Positions 39,811 through 48,720 of a DNA stretch of 64,000 nt are shown one piece after another. The stretch lies in assembly GCF_001885075.1 (NCBI RefSeq), contig NZ_MODU01000004.1, forward strand, positions 4,216,001 to 4,280,000, given 5' to 3'. A model generated the notes under the pieces. It searched no databases. It was given only the letters and a program-made list of their open reading frames with translations, and was not told where the DNA came from. Positions within the stretch are counted from its first letter, which is position 1. Every line of letters begins with the position of its first letter. The stretch is from Alteromonas sp. V450. Its GTDB lineage: Bacteria > Pseudomonadota > Gammaproteobacteria > Enterobacterales > Alteromonadaceae. The position numbers and the translations under genes were made by a program.

Positions 39811-40371
39811 ATGTCGGAACTCATAATTAAAGTTGAACGCCCTCGAGTTGAGGCGCTATTGCAACCTTACAAAGACTCAATAGGAGATGATTATCTTGGC
39901 TATCGCAATCATGTTTACCGCACGATTACTTATGCGATGCACTTTCTAAACAACGACCAACAGTTCGAACAATTGGTTGAAACAGCCTTTGTTTACCACG
40001 ACATAGGTCTTTGGACTGACCATGAGTTGGCTTATCTAGAGCCATCTGAGGCAGTTGCCTTACGCGATAACGAGAAGTACGGCTGGGGTTTAGACCCCGA
40101 GTTACTGCAAGGCGCTATTCACTGGCATCATAAGATCTTTGCGTATAAAGGCCCTCACCAAAAAGTTATAGAAGCCTGCAGAAAAGCTGATTGGATTGAT
40201 GCTTCGAAAGGTATGCTTCGAAAAGGTATGGCAAAAAGCATCATCAAAAAAGTTGAAGGCACTTTCCCAAATCACGGTTTTCACGACACCCTGTTACGTC
40301 TTGCAAAAGAATATGGGGGGTCTACGCTGGTTGGAGGGATAAAAGTAACCCGCGGTATAGTTAAGTGGTAG
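39811..40371 (+). CDS. HD-domain phosphohydrolase-like protein
   Basis: A 186-residue protein with the HD metal pattern: a first His in GYRNHVYRTITYAMHF, the HD pair in AFVYHDIGLWTD, a further His pair in AIHWHHKIF and an Asp in CRKADWIDASKG. The family hydrolyses phosphate esters, often of nucleotides. No partner besides the divergent GlxA-type regulator; substrate unknown. Confidence 0.8.
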   Translation: MSELIIKVERPRVEALLQPYKDSIGDDYLGYRNHVYRTITYAMHFLNNDQQFEQLVETAFVYHDIGLWTDHELAYLEPSEAVALRDNEKYGWGLDPELLQGAIHWHHKIFAYKGPHQKVIEACRKADWIDASKGMLRKGMAKSIIKKVEGTFPNHGFHDTLLRLAKEYGGSTLVGGIKVTRGIVKW

Positions 40372-40726
40372 TTATCCAACGTTGGCTTTATCTGGGGGCT
40401 CTTTAAACTGCGACATGGCAGAGTGTTCACTAATTTGTGCTTTTTGAGGGCAATATAGCGGGAAAATACGATGTTATTTGCACACGCAGCAGCTTTAAAG
40501 ATTATACCGATGACTACGCATTGTAAAAATAATCGAGGGGTGGCGTTCCTGCTAGATGTCTTCTTGCAGCCAGCAGGATTAAGAGACCTTTACCGACGAG
40601 AGTTTTAAACCAGGCCTTAGCTATACAACGAACTGCCTGAGTGCCAATGTATACTTCTACTGAATTATTTTTAAACAGACTTTACCGCTAAGTGGGTCAA
40701 AATTAGACTATTGTTGACACGTTTCA
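40372..40726. other. Gene-poor stretch
   Basis: About 355 bases between the HD-domain gene and a minus-strand hypothetical gene. No convincing frame, RNA gene or repeat is visible. Base composition shifts toward AT at the right end, consistent with the edge of acquired DNA. Confidence 0.45.
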
Positions 40727-41113
40727 TTAATTGACGTCTACACACTCAACCATTTCTTTGAATGTTGCATGCCCATGCCGTTCGCCTTTGAAATACTTGT
40801 AGCTATAATAGAGTTGATTACCTCCTTTAAGCTCTAACTTGTGGCAATACATAGCTATAAAAAGCGGCTCATGACCACATCGAAGTACATATGGGTATTT
40901 TTTATCGTATGGTGCTGATGGGTATGGCCATCTTCGAGGTTGTTTTTTATATAAAAATTTTTCTTCGATTGAAGCGTAAGAGTCTATATATTTTTGCTCC
41001 ATGTATTGTTTAACGTAATCTGGCGATCTGCGTGAACTTAAAATCGAAAGGAACCTATTTTCACCTGTGTTAAAAAAAGCTTCTATTAGTACCCATCCTT
41101 TTCCCTGATTCAT
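40727..41113 (-). CDS. Hypothetical protein in AT-rich accessory DNA
   Basis: A 128-residue protein I do not recognise. It is rich in Tyr, Lys and His (SYASIEEKFLYKKQPRRW; LYYSYKYFKGERHGHATF) with no signal peptide or membrane segment. It stands alone; flanking DNA is AT-rich and gene-poor, as expected for accessory DNA beside the integrase remnant. Confidence 0.5.
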   Translation of the reverse strand: MNQGKGWVLIEAFFNTGENRFLSILSSRRSPDYVKQYMEQKYIDSYASIEEKFLYKKQPRRWPYPSAPYDKKYPYVLRCGHEPLFIAMYCHKLELKGGNQLYYSYKYFKGERHGHATFKEMVECVDVN

Positions 41114-41481
41114 TGATTTCCCAATTTATATACATTGACCTGAATAATAATACAAAAGCTGTATCATTATAGTTAAATAACCAATAATTACGGTTTGTGT
41201 GACCATCTTTTAATTGATGGAATACTCCCTTTTTGGAAAAGTTCTGAACCGCTGAGATAACCTGCTAGTTGTAGATATACGAAAAGAAACGGGATCTTTC
41301 TGAGTGGTCAATCGGCGAGAACTTTTACTGAATTTATACTTCAATGTAAAAGGGGCGTAATGTACAAGATAGATATAGAGCAACAAATTTGCAAAAAGCC
41401 AACAATATAAGAAAAATAAGCGTAACTACTTAGTTGAAGAATAATAAACATTGAGTTTACACCTCGACTTGATAAGTGAAG
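41114..41481. other. AT-rich gene-poor stretch upstream of integrase remnant
   Basis: About 370 bases with many stops in all frames. I see no gene, tRNA fragment or clear copy of the 3' end of the nearby tRNA. AGTGAAG just before 41482 is a plausible ribosome-binding site for the integrase remnant. Confidence 0.45.
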
Positions 41482-42300
41482 ATGCCTAGAAAACTGGGGC
41501 TTACCAGCCCTTAATTACGAGCAAGCTCTTAAACTGTAGCCAAAAGGACAAAGGAAAACAAACTAAACGGGCTTCAGTCGCTTACACCAGACGTTGTCAG
41601 GCATTATCTTGAATATCGTGCGGAAGCTGTAGGGCAGAAAGCTCTTGATATTGAGCGCCAGGCCATTCAGGCAATGATGCAACTGAATGGCAGACTTCCC
41701 CCTAAAACAACCTTATATCGTGTAAAGTCAGAGCTGGACGAAATTAAAAGGTTCAGAGCCTACACATCGGCACGGGCTCAAGCAGTATCCGAACATCAAA
41801 GTGAAACGCATCAACTTTCAACCCAAATTGCGTATGCTGCCGGATTAAGAGCACATGAGCTCCTAACGCTTGCCAGAGCAGAAGAGCGAAATCCTGACAA
41901 ACGTCCCGCGTTACACTCAAAATGGGCTGGGCGGGAAGGTCAACTGTACACGGTTCAAGGGAAAGGCGGGTTGGTACGCCACGTACTAATTCCTAACGAC
42001 CTGGTCGAGCAGCTCGAAAAGCTGAGATTGGATAATCCAGTTACGGTTACACACCGAAAAATTAACTACCTTCAGCGTTATGATATTGGAGCAGGGAAGC
42101 GATGGTCAGATTCTTTCAGTAAAGCATCAAAACTTGCTCTCTTCTTTTCAACTGGAGCACATGGGTTGCGACATAGCTATGCGCAAGAACGGATGCGTGA
42201 ATTAATAGAAATCGGTTTTAATGGTCTGTTTGCGTTAAAAACTGTATCGCAAGAAATGGGCCATTTTAGACCCGAAATTACAGAGGTTTACCTTCAATAG
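41482..42300 (+). pseudogene. Tyrosine-recombinase integrase with two in-frame stop codons
   Basis: Read from the ATG at 41482 in one frame, the sequence is MPRKLGLTSP, stop, LRASS, stop, TVAKRTKENKLNGL and then an uninterrupted integrase to the TAG at 42300. The stops are both TAA (41512-41514 and 41530-41532), consistent with former CAA codons. The remainder keeps the core-binding segment and the catalytic residues: Arg in AAGLRAHELL, HxxR in HGLRHSYAQ, and His/Tyr in MGHFRPEITEVYLQ. A shorter product from ATG 41674 would lack the N-terminal arm and most of the core-binding domain. Confidence 0.8.
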
Positions 42301-42302
42301 TT

Positions 42303-43877
42303 TTAGTTGATAAACTCGAACTTCCTTAGAATGAGCTTCGCAAAACCCACACCTGTATTCGAAAGACGGTACCTACGAGTTTTTTTTCTAAACTCTATCT
42401 CGAAAAGTTCGTTTGAGTGCATCTTGAAAAATCGTCCTACGTTAGTGACAAACTTCGGCTTTTTTAGTTTGTTATTATTAATTAAACTTGTAATTTCTGT
42501 TGTACTGAGAAATTCTGATTTTTCGGCGTCCCCTCTCGCCACATAAAGTGCCATTATAATTAGCTCTTTCAACGTTAAAACGTTGAAATCAGAGTTTTTC
42601 TTTCGAACTTGTTTTGGGGAATTTTTCAAGTTCAATCTATTAACATAGTCATCGTAAAACTGGTAGAGCGTACCTTCGTTGGCCAGTCTTAGCTTTGTTG
42701 TTTGTTTCTGAGCCAACTGGGATATACCCATTTCAAGTTCTCTTTCGTCCCTGTCTTGCAAGTTTTCATCACTTATAGATTCATTTGACCTTTTTCTAAG
42801 GTTTTTTCTATCTAATCTAATAGTTCTATTTGCTGTTAGTAGAACTCTCTTAACCTCATACACTGAAGGGAGGCTTCGTTCTATATATTCAACCTCTTCT
42901 AATAATCTAAAGCCTGTAATCACTACATTCTCTAATCCATTTTTTTCAATGTATTTAAGCACGCGCTCTGCGACCATATGAGGATTTGATTTGAGAATTT
43001 CTTTTGCAAATTTTCCAATCGGAATCTGACTTTCAATGCCATGATGCTCACGGTAAATAACGTGCATAAAGTCAGAGGCTTCTACATGAACAAAGTCAAA
43101 CTCATTTATCAGATAAGTGGCTATCGTTGTTTTTCCAGCACAACTGAGTCCATAAACAATGTGGCAATTAATTTTATCCAGCCATGTTTCTGAGGATTTA
43201 ATTGCTGAGAAATCATATTGTTTTGGTTTCAGAAGGTTGTAATGTTCCAGTACTTTGAACATTTCCGAGAAAGCTTTTTTTCTGAAGTCATGTACGTCAG
43301 CTTTTTCAATTGGCAGCATCCCTAGAGCGGATTTCTCGCCTTGTGGCTGGAACCATTTGTTGAACGTTTTGTTATCTAACCAAGGGTAAACAATGTTTGT
43401 TTCGAATTCACTCGGGCTATCAACAACTTTCCCATCTGTTTTTCCAACAAAATGTAGTGGAGATTCGCTGACTTCTGGCAAGTACAGCAGTAAATCAGAT
43501 CGAACCGTCGCAGAACGGTCATTTCCCATCATCATTAGTTCTAGATCAAGATCTTCAAATCTAGCTTCTTTCATCCAGTACTTTACATCAACTCCAGGAA
43601 ACTCTCTTTCCTCTTTTCTACTAAGGGAATGGATGTTTACTGAAGTATCTTCTAGTATGAAAGGTCGTTTTTGTAAACCTGCTCTTTTAAGTTGATTCAG
43701 AGCGTTTTTGAAACTGGTTTCAAGAATTTCTTCTCTGTTTAATATCCTAGGTTCTTCATAATTTGCAAAGCTTGTAACTTCGTTGAAGTTCTTGATATTA
43801 ATGTCTAGGCTTCTGCAGATATGCCTCGCATTTTGCATCTTAATTCTACTTGAAGTGAAGAAGAGGAGATCAAGCAT
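42303..43877 (-). CDS. HAM1-like / P-loop kinase-like / winged-helix fusion protein
   Basis: A 524-residue protein. Residues 1 to about 215 resemble the HAM1/RdgB nucleotide pyrophosphatase fold (LFFTSSRIKMQNARHI; FILEDTSVNIHSL replacing the usual ADDSGL; a final DFRKKAFSEM). Around 235-255 is a kinase-type Walker A, YGLSCAGKTTIATYL, with an NMP-kinase-like body to about 415 and RDERELE. The last 100 residues look like a winged helix (LTLKELIIMALYVARGD; TRRYRLSNTGVGFAKLIL). I know no characterised protein with this order. It overlaps the GHMP-like gene by 8 bp and abuts the integrase remnant. Confidence 0.7.
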   Translation of the reverse strand: MLDLLFFTSSRIKMQNARHICRSLDINIKNFNEVTSFANYEEPRILNREEILETSFKNALNQLKRAGLQKRPFILEDTSVNIHSLSRKEEREFPGVDVKYWMKEARFEDLDLELMMMGNDRSATVRSDLLLYLPEVSESPLHFVGKTDGKVVDSPSEFETNIVYPWLDNKTFNKWFQPQGEKSALGMLPIEKADVHDFRKKAFSEMFKVLEHYNLLKPKQYDFSAIKSSETWLDKINCHIVYGLSCAGKTTIATYLINEFDFVHVEASDFMHVIYREHHGIESQIPIGKFAKEILKSNPHMVAERVLKYIEKNGLENVVITGFRLLEEVEYIERSLPSVYEVKRVLLTANRTIRLDRKNLRKRSNESISDENLQDRDERELEMGISQLAQKQTTKLRLANEGTLYQFYDDYVNRLNLKNSPKQVRKKNSDFNVLTLKELIIMALYVARGDAEKSEFLSTTEITSLINNNKLKKPKFVTNVGRFFKMHSNELFEIEFRKKTRRYRLSNTGVGFAKLILRKFEFIN

Positions 43878-44835
43878 AATTAATGGTTCGTCCCCTATTA
43901 TTTGGTATTAACGTAGTCATAGTTAAGTTGAATTTTTTGATGATCTTGCCAAGTGTCTGCTGATCTGGCTCTGATAGTATGAAAATTCCAGGACCCATGC
44001 TACTCATCCCAAACCCTGCGATATTTAGATGTTCCAATTCAGAGAGAATTCTTAAAGATATTGTTCCACTATGCTCAACTTCTAATGTTTTCCACTTGGT
44101 TTCTTTAATTTTTTCTATCGCTCTGAAGAATGATTGTTGATCGCCGTCCACTAATGATGCGGTAACTTCAAAAATTGAACTATAGCAAGCTTTGTAAGCT
44201 TCAATATCCGTAATCGGGGTGGAATCTAGAAAAAAATTATATTCTTCTACTCCGTGATTTTTGTGTTCATGTTTCGGATATAGGTAAATAATGTTTCCGA
44301 AAGGATAATCGTTCCTGAATAGAAGGGAAGGTATCTCATTTGGGACGGTATGACTTGATGGAAGATGTGCTTCTGAATTAGCCTTCACACCTAAATCATA
44401 AACAAAACCGCCACAAAAGTAGCTATGGATGCCTACACCAGAAGTACCCCCTCTTCCTGAAAGTTTTTGTAACTCACGCACTGAATAGTCGTATTCATTG
44501 ATTAATAACAAAGCTTCGATTGCAGCAAGTGTTATCGAAGTACCGCTACCTAGACCAATATGCGGCGGTAGCTCGTTCGCTAATGTAATGTGAATTCCTA
44601 AATTTAGTTTCAGCTCATTTTTAATATTCAAGAGCTGCTTTTCAAGCCTCATTGCTAACGGCTTTAACTCTGGTAACGTTGAATCTATTTTTATTCTTTC
44701 AATTTTTTCGGCGTACAATACCAACCCTGTATCAACAGAAAAACCTAGCCCGCCATTTCTCCTAAAGTCACATTCGTGCATAGCAATAAGATTCAAGTGT
44801 ACCCTTGATGGGATATTAATCTTAAGATTTTGCAT
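43870..44835 (-). CDS. GHMP-kinase-fold protein, beta-RFAP synthase-like
   Basis: About 321 residues similar to beta-ribofuranosylaminobenzene 5'-phosphate synthase: INIPSRVHLNLIAM at the N-terminus, GGLGFSVDTGLVL, the glycine-rich loop ELPPHIGLGSGTSITLAAIEALL, and the subgroup motif SGRGGTSGVGIHSYFCGGFVYDLG. Characterised members join PRPP to a benzoate in methanopterin-type pathways. Here no pterin genes are present, so another ribosylated product is possible. Start 44835 (GGAAGA immediately before) or 44847; it overlaps the upstream gene by 14 bp or more. Confidence 0.75.
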   Translation of the reverse strand: MQNLKINIPSRVHLNLIAMHECDFRRNGGLGFSVDTGLVLYAEKIERIKIDSTLPELKPLAMRLEKQLLNIKNELKLNLGIHITLANELPPHIGLGSGTSITLAAIEALLLINEYDYSVRELQKLSGRGGTSGVGIHSYFCGGFVYDLGVKANSEAHLPSSHTVPNEIPSLLFRNDYPFGNIIYLYPKHEHKNHGVEEYNFFLDSTPITDIEAYKACYSSIFEVTASLVDGDQQSFFRAIEKIKETKWKTLEVEHSGTISLRILSELEHLNIAGFGMSSMGPGIFILSEPDQQTLGKIIKKFNLTMTTLIPNNRGRTINYA

Positions 44836-45526
44836 TCTTCCATTCATTTTCAAAGTACGTGATGTAGGGAGCAACGAAGTTCGCGTTAGAATTAAAATGA
44901 ATTGAAGGAAGATACTTGCCTTTTCGCTGTTCGAAGTATGGACCAATTACAGCATCAGAATCAGTCAAAAAAATGTTGTGGTTTGGAGCATGTCTATAGA
45001 ATCTTACTTGAAATCTCTCTTGATATTTTTCTGTGAGTCTCGCAATCTCATTTTGACTGATATCGAAAGATGTTTTGTCGTCATCAGACAAATAATCAAT
45101 ATCAGTTAATAACATTTTGACAGACATGTCCGGGTTGCTATCTAGCTTAGTTGTTAAAAGGTTATCCCCATCTTCTTCTTGACAGAAGTCTTCGAAAAAC
45201 CTCTTAGATGTATTGAAAATAAGACGAAGGTCTTTATTTGAGTTTCTTATAAGTTTGGAATAATAGTCCTTGTCTCCGCGTGTATTAAGAAATTCTTTAA
45301 CGCCGCAATCTTGGAGCTTTTCACTATTTCTATAGTTCTTATAATTTATCCCAAATTGAATTAAAGAGACTAAGGAGGATACAGCCATTCCACCAATAAT
45401 AGGCGCCCACTTCTCTGACATTTTTCCATTTGTATAAAAGTAAATAAGAAATGCTGTAGTTATTATGAGCAAGCCTAATATCAACTGTGCTAAAGAGATT
45501 TTTATTTTAGTGCGATAGATATTCAT
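44822..45526 (-). CDS. Two-transmembrane protein with cytoplasmic PLD-like domain
   Basis: A 234-residue protein. Two hydrophobic helices lie at about 13-32 and 40-60 (SLAQLILGLLIITTAFLIYF; APIIGGMAVSSLVSLIQ). The remaining 170 residues are soluble: LIRNSNKDLRLIFNTSKRFFEDF, then VRFYRHAPNHNIFLTDSDAVIGPYF and a Trp-containing end (YFENEWKNA), reminiscent of phospholipase-D-like or related sensor domains, without a clear HKD motif. AGGGAAT precedes the ATG. It is first in the three-gene operon and could be the membrane effector or sensor. Confidence 0.62.
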   Translation of the reverse strand: MNIYRTKIKISLAQLILGLLIITTAFLIYFYTNGKMSEKWAPIIGGMAVSSLVSLIQFGINYKNYRNSEKLQDCGVKEFLNTRGDKDYYSKLIRNSNKDLRLIFNTSKRFFEDFCQEEDGDNLLTTKLDSNPDMSVKMLLTDIDYLSDDDKTSFDISQNEIARLTEKYQERFQVRFYRHAPNHNIFLTDSDAVIGPYFEQRKGKYLPSIHFNSNANFVAPYITYFENEWKNAKS

Positions 45527-45679
45527 ATTCCCTTACTATTTGCATTGACTACTATACACTTATGAACATATTCATAAGACTATAAATCATTACGTTTTTA
45601 ATGTTAACTTAATAAGTAGCACAGAGGTAGAACCAACCAGAACAGGTTAGTAGTAACTATCATCGAAGAATAGGAAAAA

Positions 45680-45756
45680 TGGTGGCCCCACCCTGACTTG
45701 AACAGGGGACCTGCCGATTATGAGTCGGATGCTCTAACCAACTGAGCTATGGGGCC
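45680..45756 (-). tRNA. tRNA with CAT anticodon, probably tRNA-Ile2
   Basis: A 77-base cloverleaf reads GGCCCCATAGCTCAGTTGG at the 5' end, CTCATAA in the anticodon loop and GGGGCCACCA at the 3' end, with CCA encoded. The GGCCCC acceptor resembles the lysidine-modified isoleucine tRNA (CAT) rather than elongator tRNA-Met. The anticodon stem has four good pairs and a U-C mismatch at 27-43. Its 3' end faces the accessory island at 41.5-45.5 kb. Confidence 0.9.
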
Positions 45757-45898
45757 TTTGAAGAGATTTTCGTGTGAATTGTTAAGCATAACAACCACAA
45801 GCGAGCGCAAGTATAAGCAGTTTTAGCTGCCTTGTCACGCCCCTCTAAAGCCTTTGTGAATTGTTTGCTTTATTTTTGTTCAGTGTTGCGGCGTTTCG

Positions 45899-48640
45899 TT
45901 ATCTTTTTGTCAGAAAACGCGAGCGCGCCGCAGCAATGATTGTTAGCAAAATAAGCGTTTGAAGCGGCACGCTACCGCCACCACTATTTCTTTCAATAGG
46001 TGCCGGTGGGCCTGTCACAACGTTGGCGTCATCTTGCGACGTAACTTCTACGGTTACAGAGTCGGTTGCGCTTACCCCAAATTCATCCGTGGCAGTAAGC
46101 GTAAACTCAAGCTCATTTTGGCCTTCAGGAGCAGTGAAGCTCATTGTTAGGGTTTCGGCATTACTGATTTCTACTTCAACTCCCGCACTTTGCGCCCACT
46201 TAACGCTCGTAAGCGCGCCTTCAGGGTCTTGCGCACTTCCCGTTATTTCAAGTGTTGCACGCTCTTCAATTGTCCAGTCTTCACCTGCGTTAACCACCGG
46301 CGCTTGGTTGCTTTCGTCATCTTTTATTGTAATTACTGTTTCGGTAACACTGCCTAATAACTCAGCGGTTTCGGCGCTGAGTACAACGCTAAACTGTTCT
46401 TCGGTTTCAGCGATATCATCATTGATGATGCTGATTTCAATTGTTTTAGTTGCTGACTCGCCGTCTGCCCATTCAATGCTGCCTGCTTGCATTTGGAAGT
46501 CGTCATTTTCTGTTGCAGTGTCGCTTACCAACGCATAGTCAACATTTAGGTTTCCTTGAACACCGCCGCTGCGATTTACATTAATCGTAAGGGAATTTTC
46601 AATTTCAAGGGTTTGTATCGCCTCTACACTGAACTCGGCTTTACCGCGCAGAGTTTGCCCGTTAACTTCCACGGCTGTGTAGCCTTTGCCGGGCAAAATC
46701 CCTCCACCTTGAGGGTTGAACAAACGAACATAAAACGTTTCATTGCCTTCATCGTCTTGATTAGGCATAACGTCTATAGAAATGGTCTTCGCATTAATAT
46801 CGCCTTCGGACCAAGTTAATTCCCCCGTGCTGGGTACTATGTCATCGGTATCAGTTGAGCCATGAATAATTTGATAATTCACGGTTAATGGCCCATTACC
46901 TTTTTTGTTAACCGGTATCGACAACGTTGTATTTGCGTCTGTCGTTAAAATTGACTCAGCAAAAGCGACGGTGGCAGACGCCTGCTCAAGTGTATTGTCT
47001 TTAAGAACGAACAGCCCTCCTTGAATATCACTTACTAAAATATTGCCACTAGGCAAGAAAGGATACACCCCCCACGCTCCGTTAAAGCTACTTGAGTCCG
47101 CGGCCGGGTAAGTATCGAAAAACCCTATTTCGGTTGGTGTCGTGGGGTTAGTGATATCAAGAACGGTTAAGCCACGTTCGTAGTTCGACATGTAATAGCG
47201 GTTACCTCTTACATACCCATTATGGTCAATTGTCTGATTGTCGCTGGTCCATACACCCGCAAGCACTGGCGCGGTTAGTGAAGAAATATCAAAAACCATC
47301 ACCCGTGTATTGCGATTGAAATTTCGCTCGTCTAGTTCGTCGTGAACAAAGGCATAACGCTTGTCTTCACTAAACCATCCGCTGTGTGTGTAGGCAACGT
47401 CGTTGTACGTTACGCTGCCTAGTTCTTCCACCGTATTTGTGTCTGTGTGGTCCCATAACCGTAACTCGCTTTCGTTAAAATCAAGCATAACGGTGCATCC
47501 GGAAGGGGTGCCATTAACACATTCGCTTTGGGCCCTTGGATCGGTAATACGCATAGATGATGCATCGTGAGCGTAGTCTGAGCGCGTTAACGAACTCGGA
47601 ATATAAGCGGCGGTTGGCGTTTGTGGTTCAATAAGAGAATACGAGCGAAATGCTCCGCCGTTACTGTCTTGCCCGGTTAGGTGAAGAAGTGGCGTTGCGC
47701 TGTTTATGGCGATATTTAACGTATAGTCAACGTTAGAGATGTATATATTGTGCGCGCGATTGTCGTCATTGTTGCGTTTCAATAAAGAAACGCTATTTGG
47801 TAAGTTATTTAAATCTATTATCGTGAAGCCTTCGGTTACACTGTCTGCACTCGCGTAAGCATAAGCTTTAAAACGCTTTGCGGTGGCGTCGTAGAATTGA
47901 AAAACTTTAATATCGCGCCACGTTGTACTTTGCCCACGAACTTCACCTATTACTTCTGGGGCATCGGGAGAGGTAACGTCAACCACAACAATACTCGCTC
48001 GCATACCCACAAGGGCATATTCTCTGCGCGTATTTAAATCCACATGTCCCCAAATATCGTTCGCCGCTGTTGAAACCTCTGAAAGTTGGTTTATGGGCAC
48101 GTGGGAAAGCAGCGCTACGTTATTGCAGGCATACTGACCTGCCATGCCGTTGCTACAGGTCATTTGCGACTGTATTTGTGTGTTTGCAACGCTCCCTTGT
48201 TGATAAAATGCAACTTGCTGCTGCGTGGCATTACTTTTTCCATCAACAATACTATCGAACCCTTTACGGTAAAGCGTTTCAGACAAATAGGGTGGTACGT
48301 TTACCAGCGTGGTTTTGTTGAGGTTAGGTTTTTGGGTTTGAAAATGGTCAGTTCGAGAGAAGCCTCCCAATACAGGTACTAAGCTGTCATTAAGTAACTG
48401 GCTTTCTTGGTGGTTGGTAAACGCATATTCTCCCTCTGCAACCAGGAGTTTGTCTCCCTTGTTAGCTTGCCGGGCCGCATATGCGAGTGTTTTACACGGC
48501 CTGAAGCGATTATCACACTTGCCAGTATCTTGTCCGTCAGCGGCTACAAAGCGCGCTTTATCATGATCAGTGTGAGCTACACTGCCTTGACTCATCAAGG
48601 TTAAAAGCAGCACTATTGCAAGCGGGGTCTGAACTCTCAT
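45899..48640 (-). CDS. Choice-of-anchor B family surface protein with GlyGly-CTERM
   Basis: A 913-residue exported protein (signal peptide ending near SVA). The first two thirds have LVIVD-type beta-propeller repeats of the choice-of-anchor B family (YALVGMRASIVVVDVTSPDAPEVIGEV; GLTVLDITNPTTPTEIGFF). Two Calx-beta-like repeats follow (LTWSEGDINAKTISIDVMPN; IEWADGESATKTIEISIINDD), then an Ig/PKD-like domain. The C-terminus SGGGSVPLQTLILLTIIAA plus ARSRFLTKR is a GlyGly-CTERM tripartite sorting signal, cut by rhombosortase in other genomes. It is divergent from mbnP by 80 bp. Confidence 0.86.
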   Translation of the reverse strand: MRVQTPLAIVLLLTLMSQGSVAHTDHDKARFVAADGQDTGKCDNRFRPCKTLAYAARQANKGDKLLVAEGEYAFTNHQESQLLNDSLVPVLGGFSRTDHFQTQKPNLNKTTLVNVPPYLSETLYRKGFDSIVDGKSNATQQQVAFYQQGSVANTQIQSQMTCSNGMAGQYACNNVALLSHVPINQLSEVSTAANDIWGHVDLNTRREYALVGMRASIVVVDVTSPDAPEVIGEVRGQSTTWRDIKVFQFYDATAKRFKAYAYASADSVTEGFTIIDLNNLPNSVSLLKRNNDDNRAHNIYISNVDYTLNIAINSATPLLHLTGQDSNGGAFRSYSLIEPQTPTAAYIPSSLTRSDYAHDASSMRITDPRAQSECVNGTPSGCTVMLDFNESELRLWDHTDTNTVEELGSVTYNDVAYTHSGWFSEDKRYAFVHDELDERNFNRNTRVMVFDISSLTAPVLAGVWTSDNQTIDHNGYVRGNRYYMSNYERGLTVLDITNPTTPTEIGFFDTYPAADSSSFNGAWGVYPFLPSGNILVSDIQGGLFVLKDNTLEQASATVAFAESILTTDANTTLSIPVNKKGNGPLTVNYQIIHGSTDTDDIVPSTGELTWSEGDINAKTISIDVMPNQDDEGNETFYVRLFNPQGGGILPGKGYTAVEVNGQTLRGKAEFSVEAIQTLEIENSLTINVNRSGGVQGNLNVDYALVSDTATENDDFQMQAGSIEWADGESATKTIEISIINDDIAETEEQFSVVLSAETAELLGSVTETVITIKDDESNQAPVVNAGEDWTIEERATLEITGSAQDPEGALTSVKWAQSAGVEVEISNAETLTMSFTAPEGQNELEFTLTATDEFGVSATDSVTVEVTSQDDANVVTGPPAPIERNSGGGSVPLQTLILLTIIAAARSRFLTKR

Positions 48641-48720
48641 TTTAACGATCCAATAAACGTGTAAACCAACATAATATAAATTTAAAAATTACCAGATATT
48701 TAGAGGATGTACATATTCAA

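Noticed and set aside
41674..42300. Functional short integrase beginning at ATG 41674
   Set aside because: The same frame continues upstream with integrase-like sequence to ATG 41482, broken only by two TAA codons, so a decayed full-length gene explains it better.
46023..46538. 171-codon plus-strand frame inside the choice-of-anchor B gene
   Set aside because: Low-complexity Ser/Val/Thr-rich translation opposite a clear repeat-rich gene; a shadow of the true frame.
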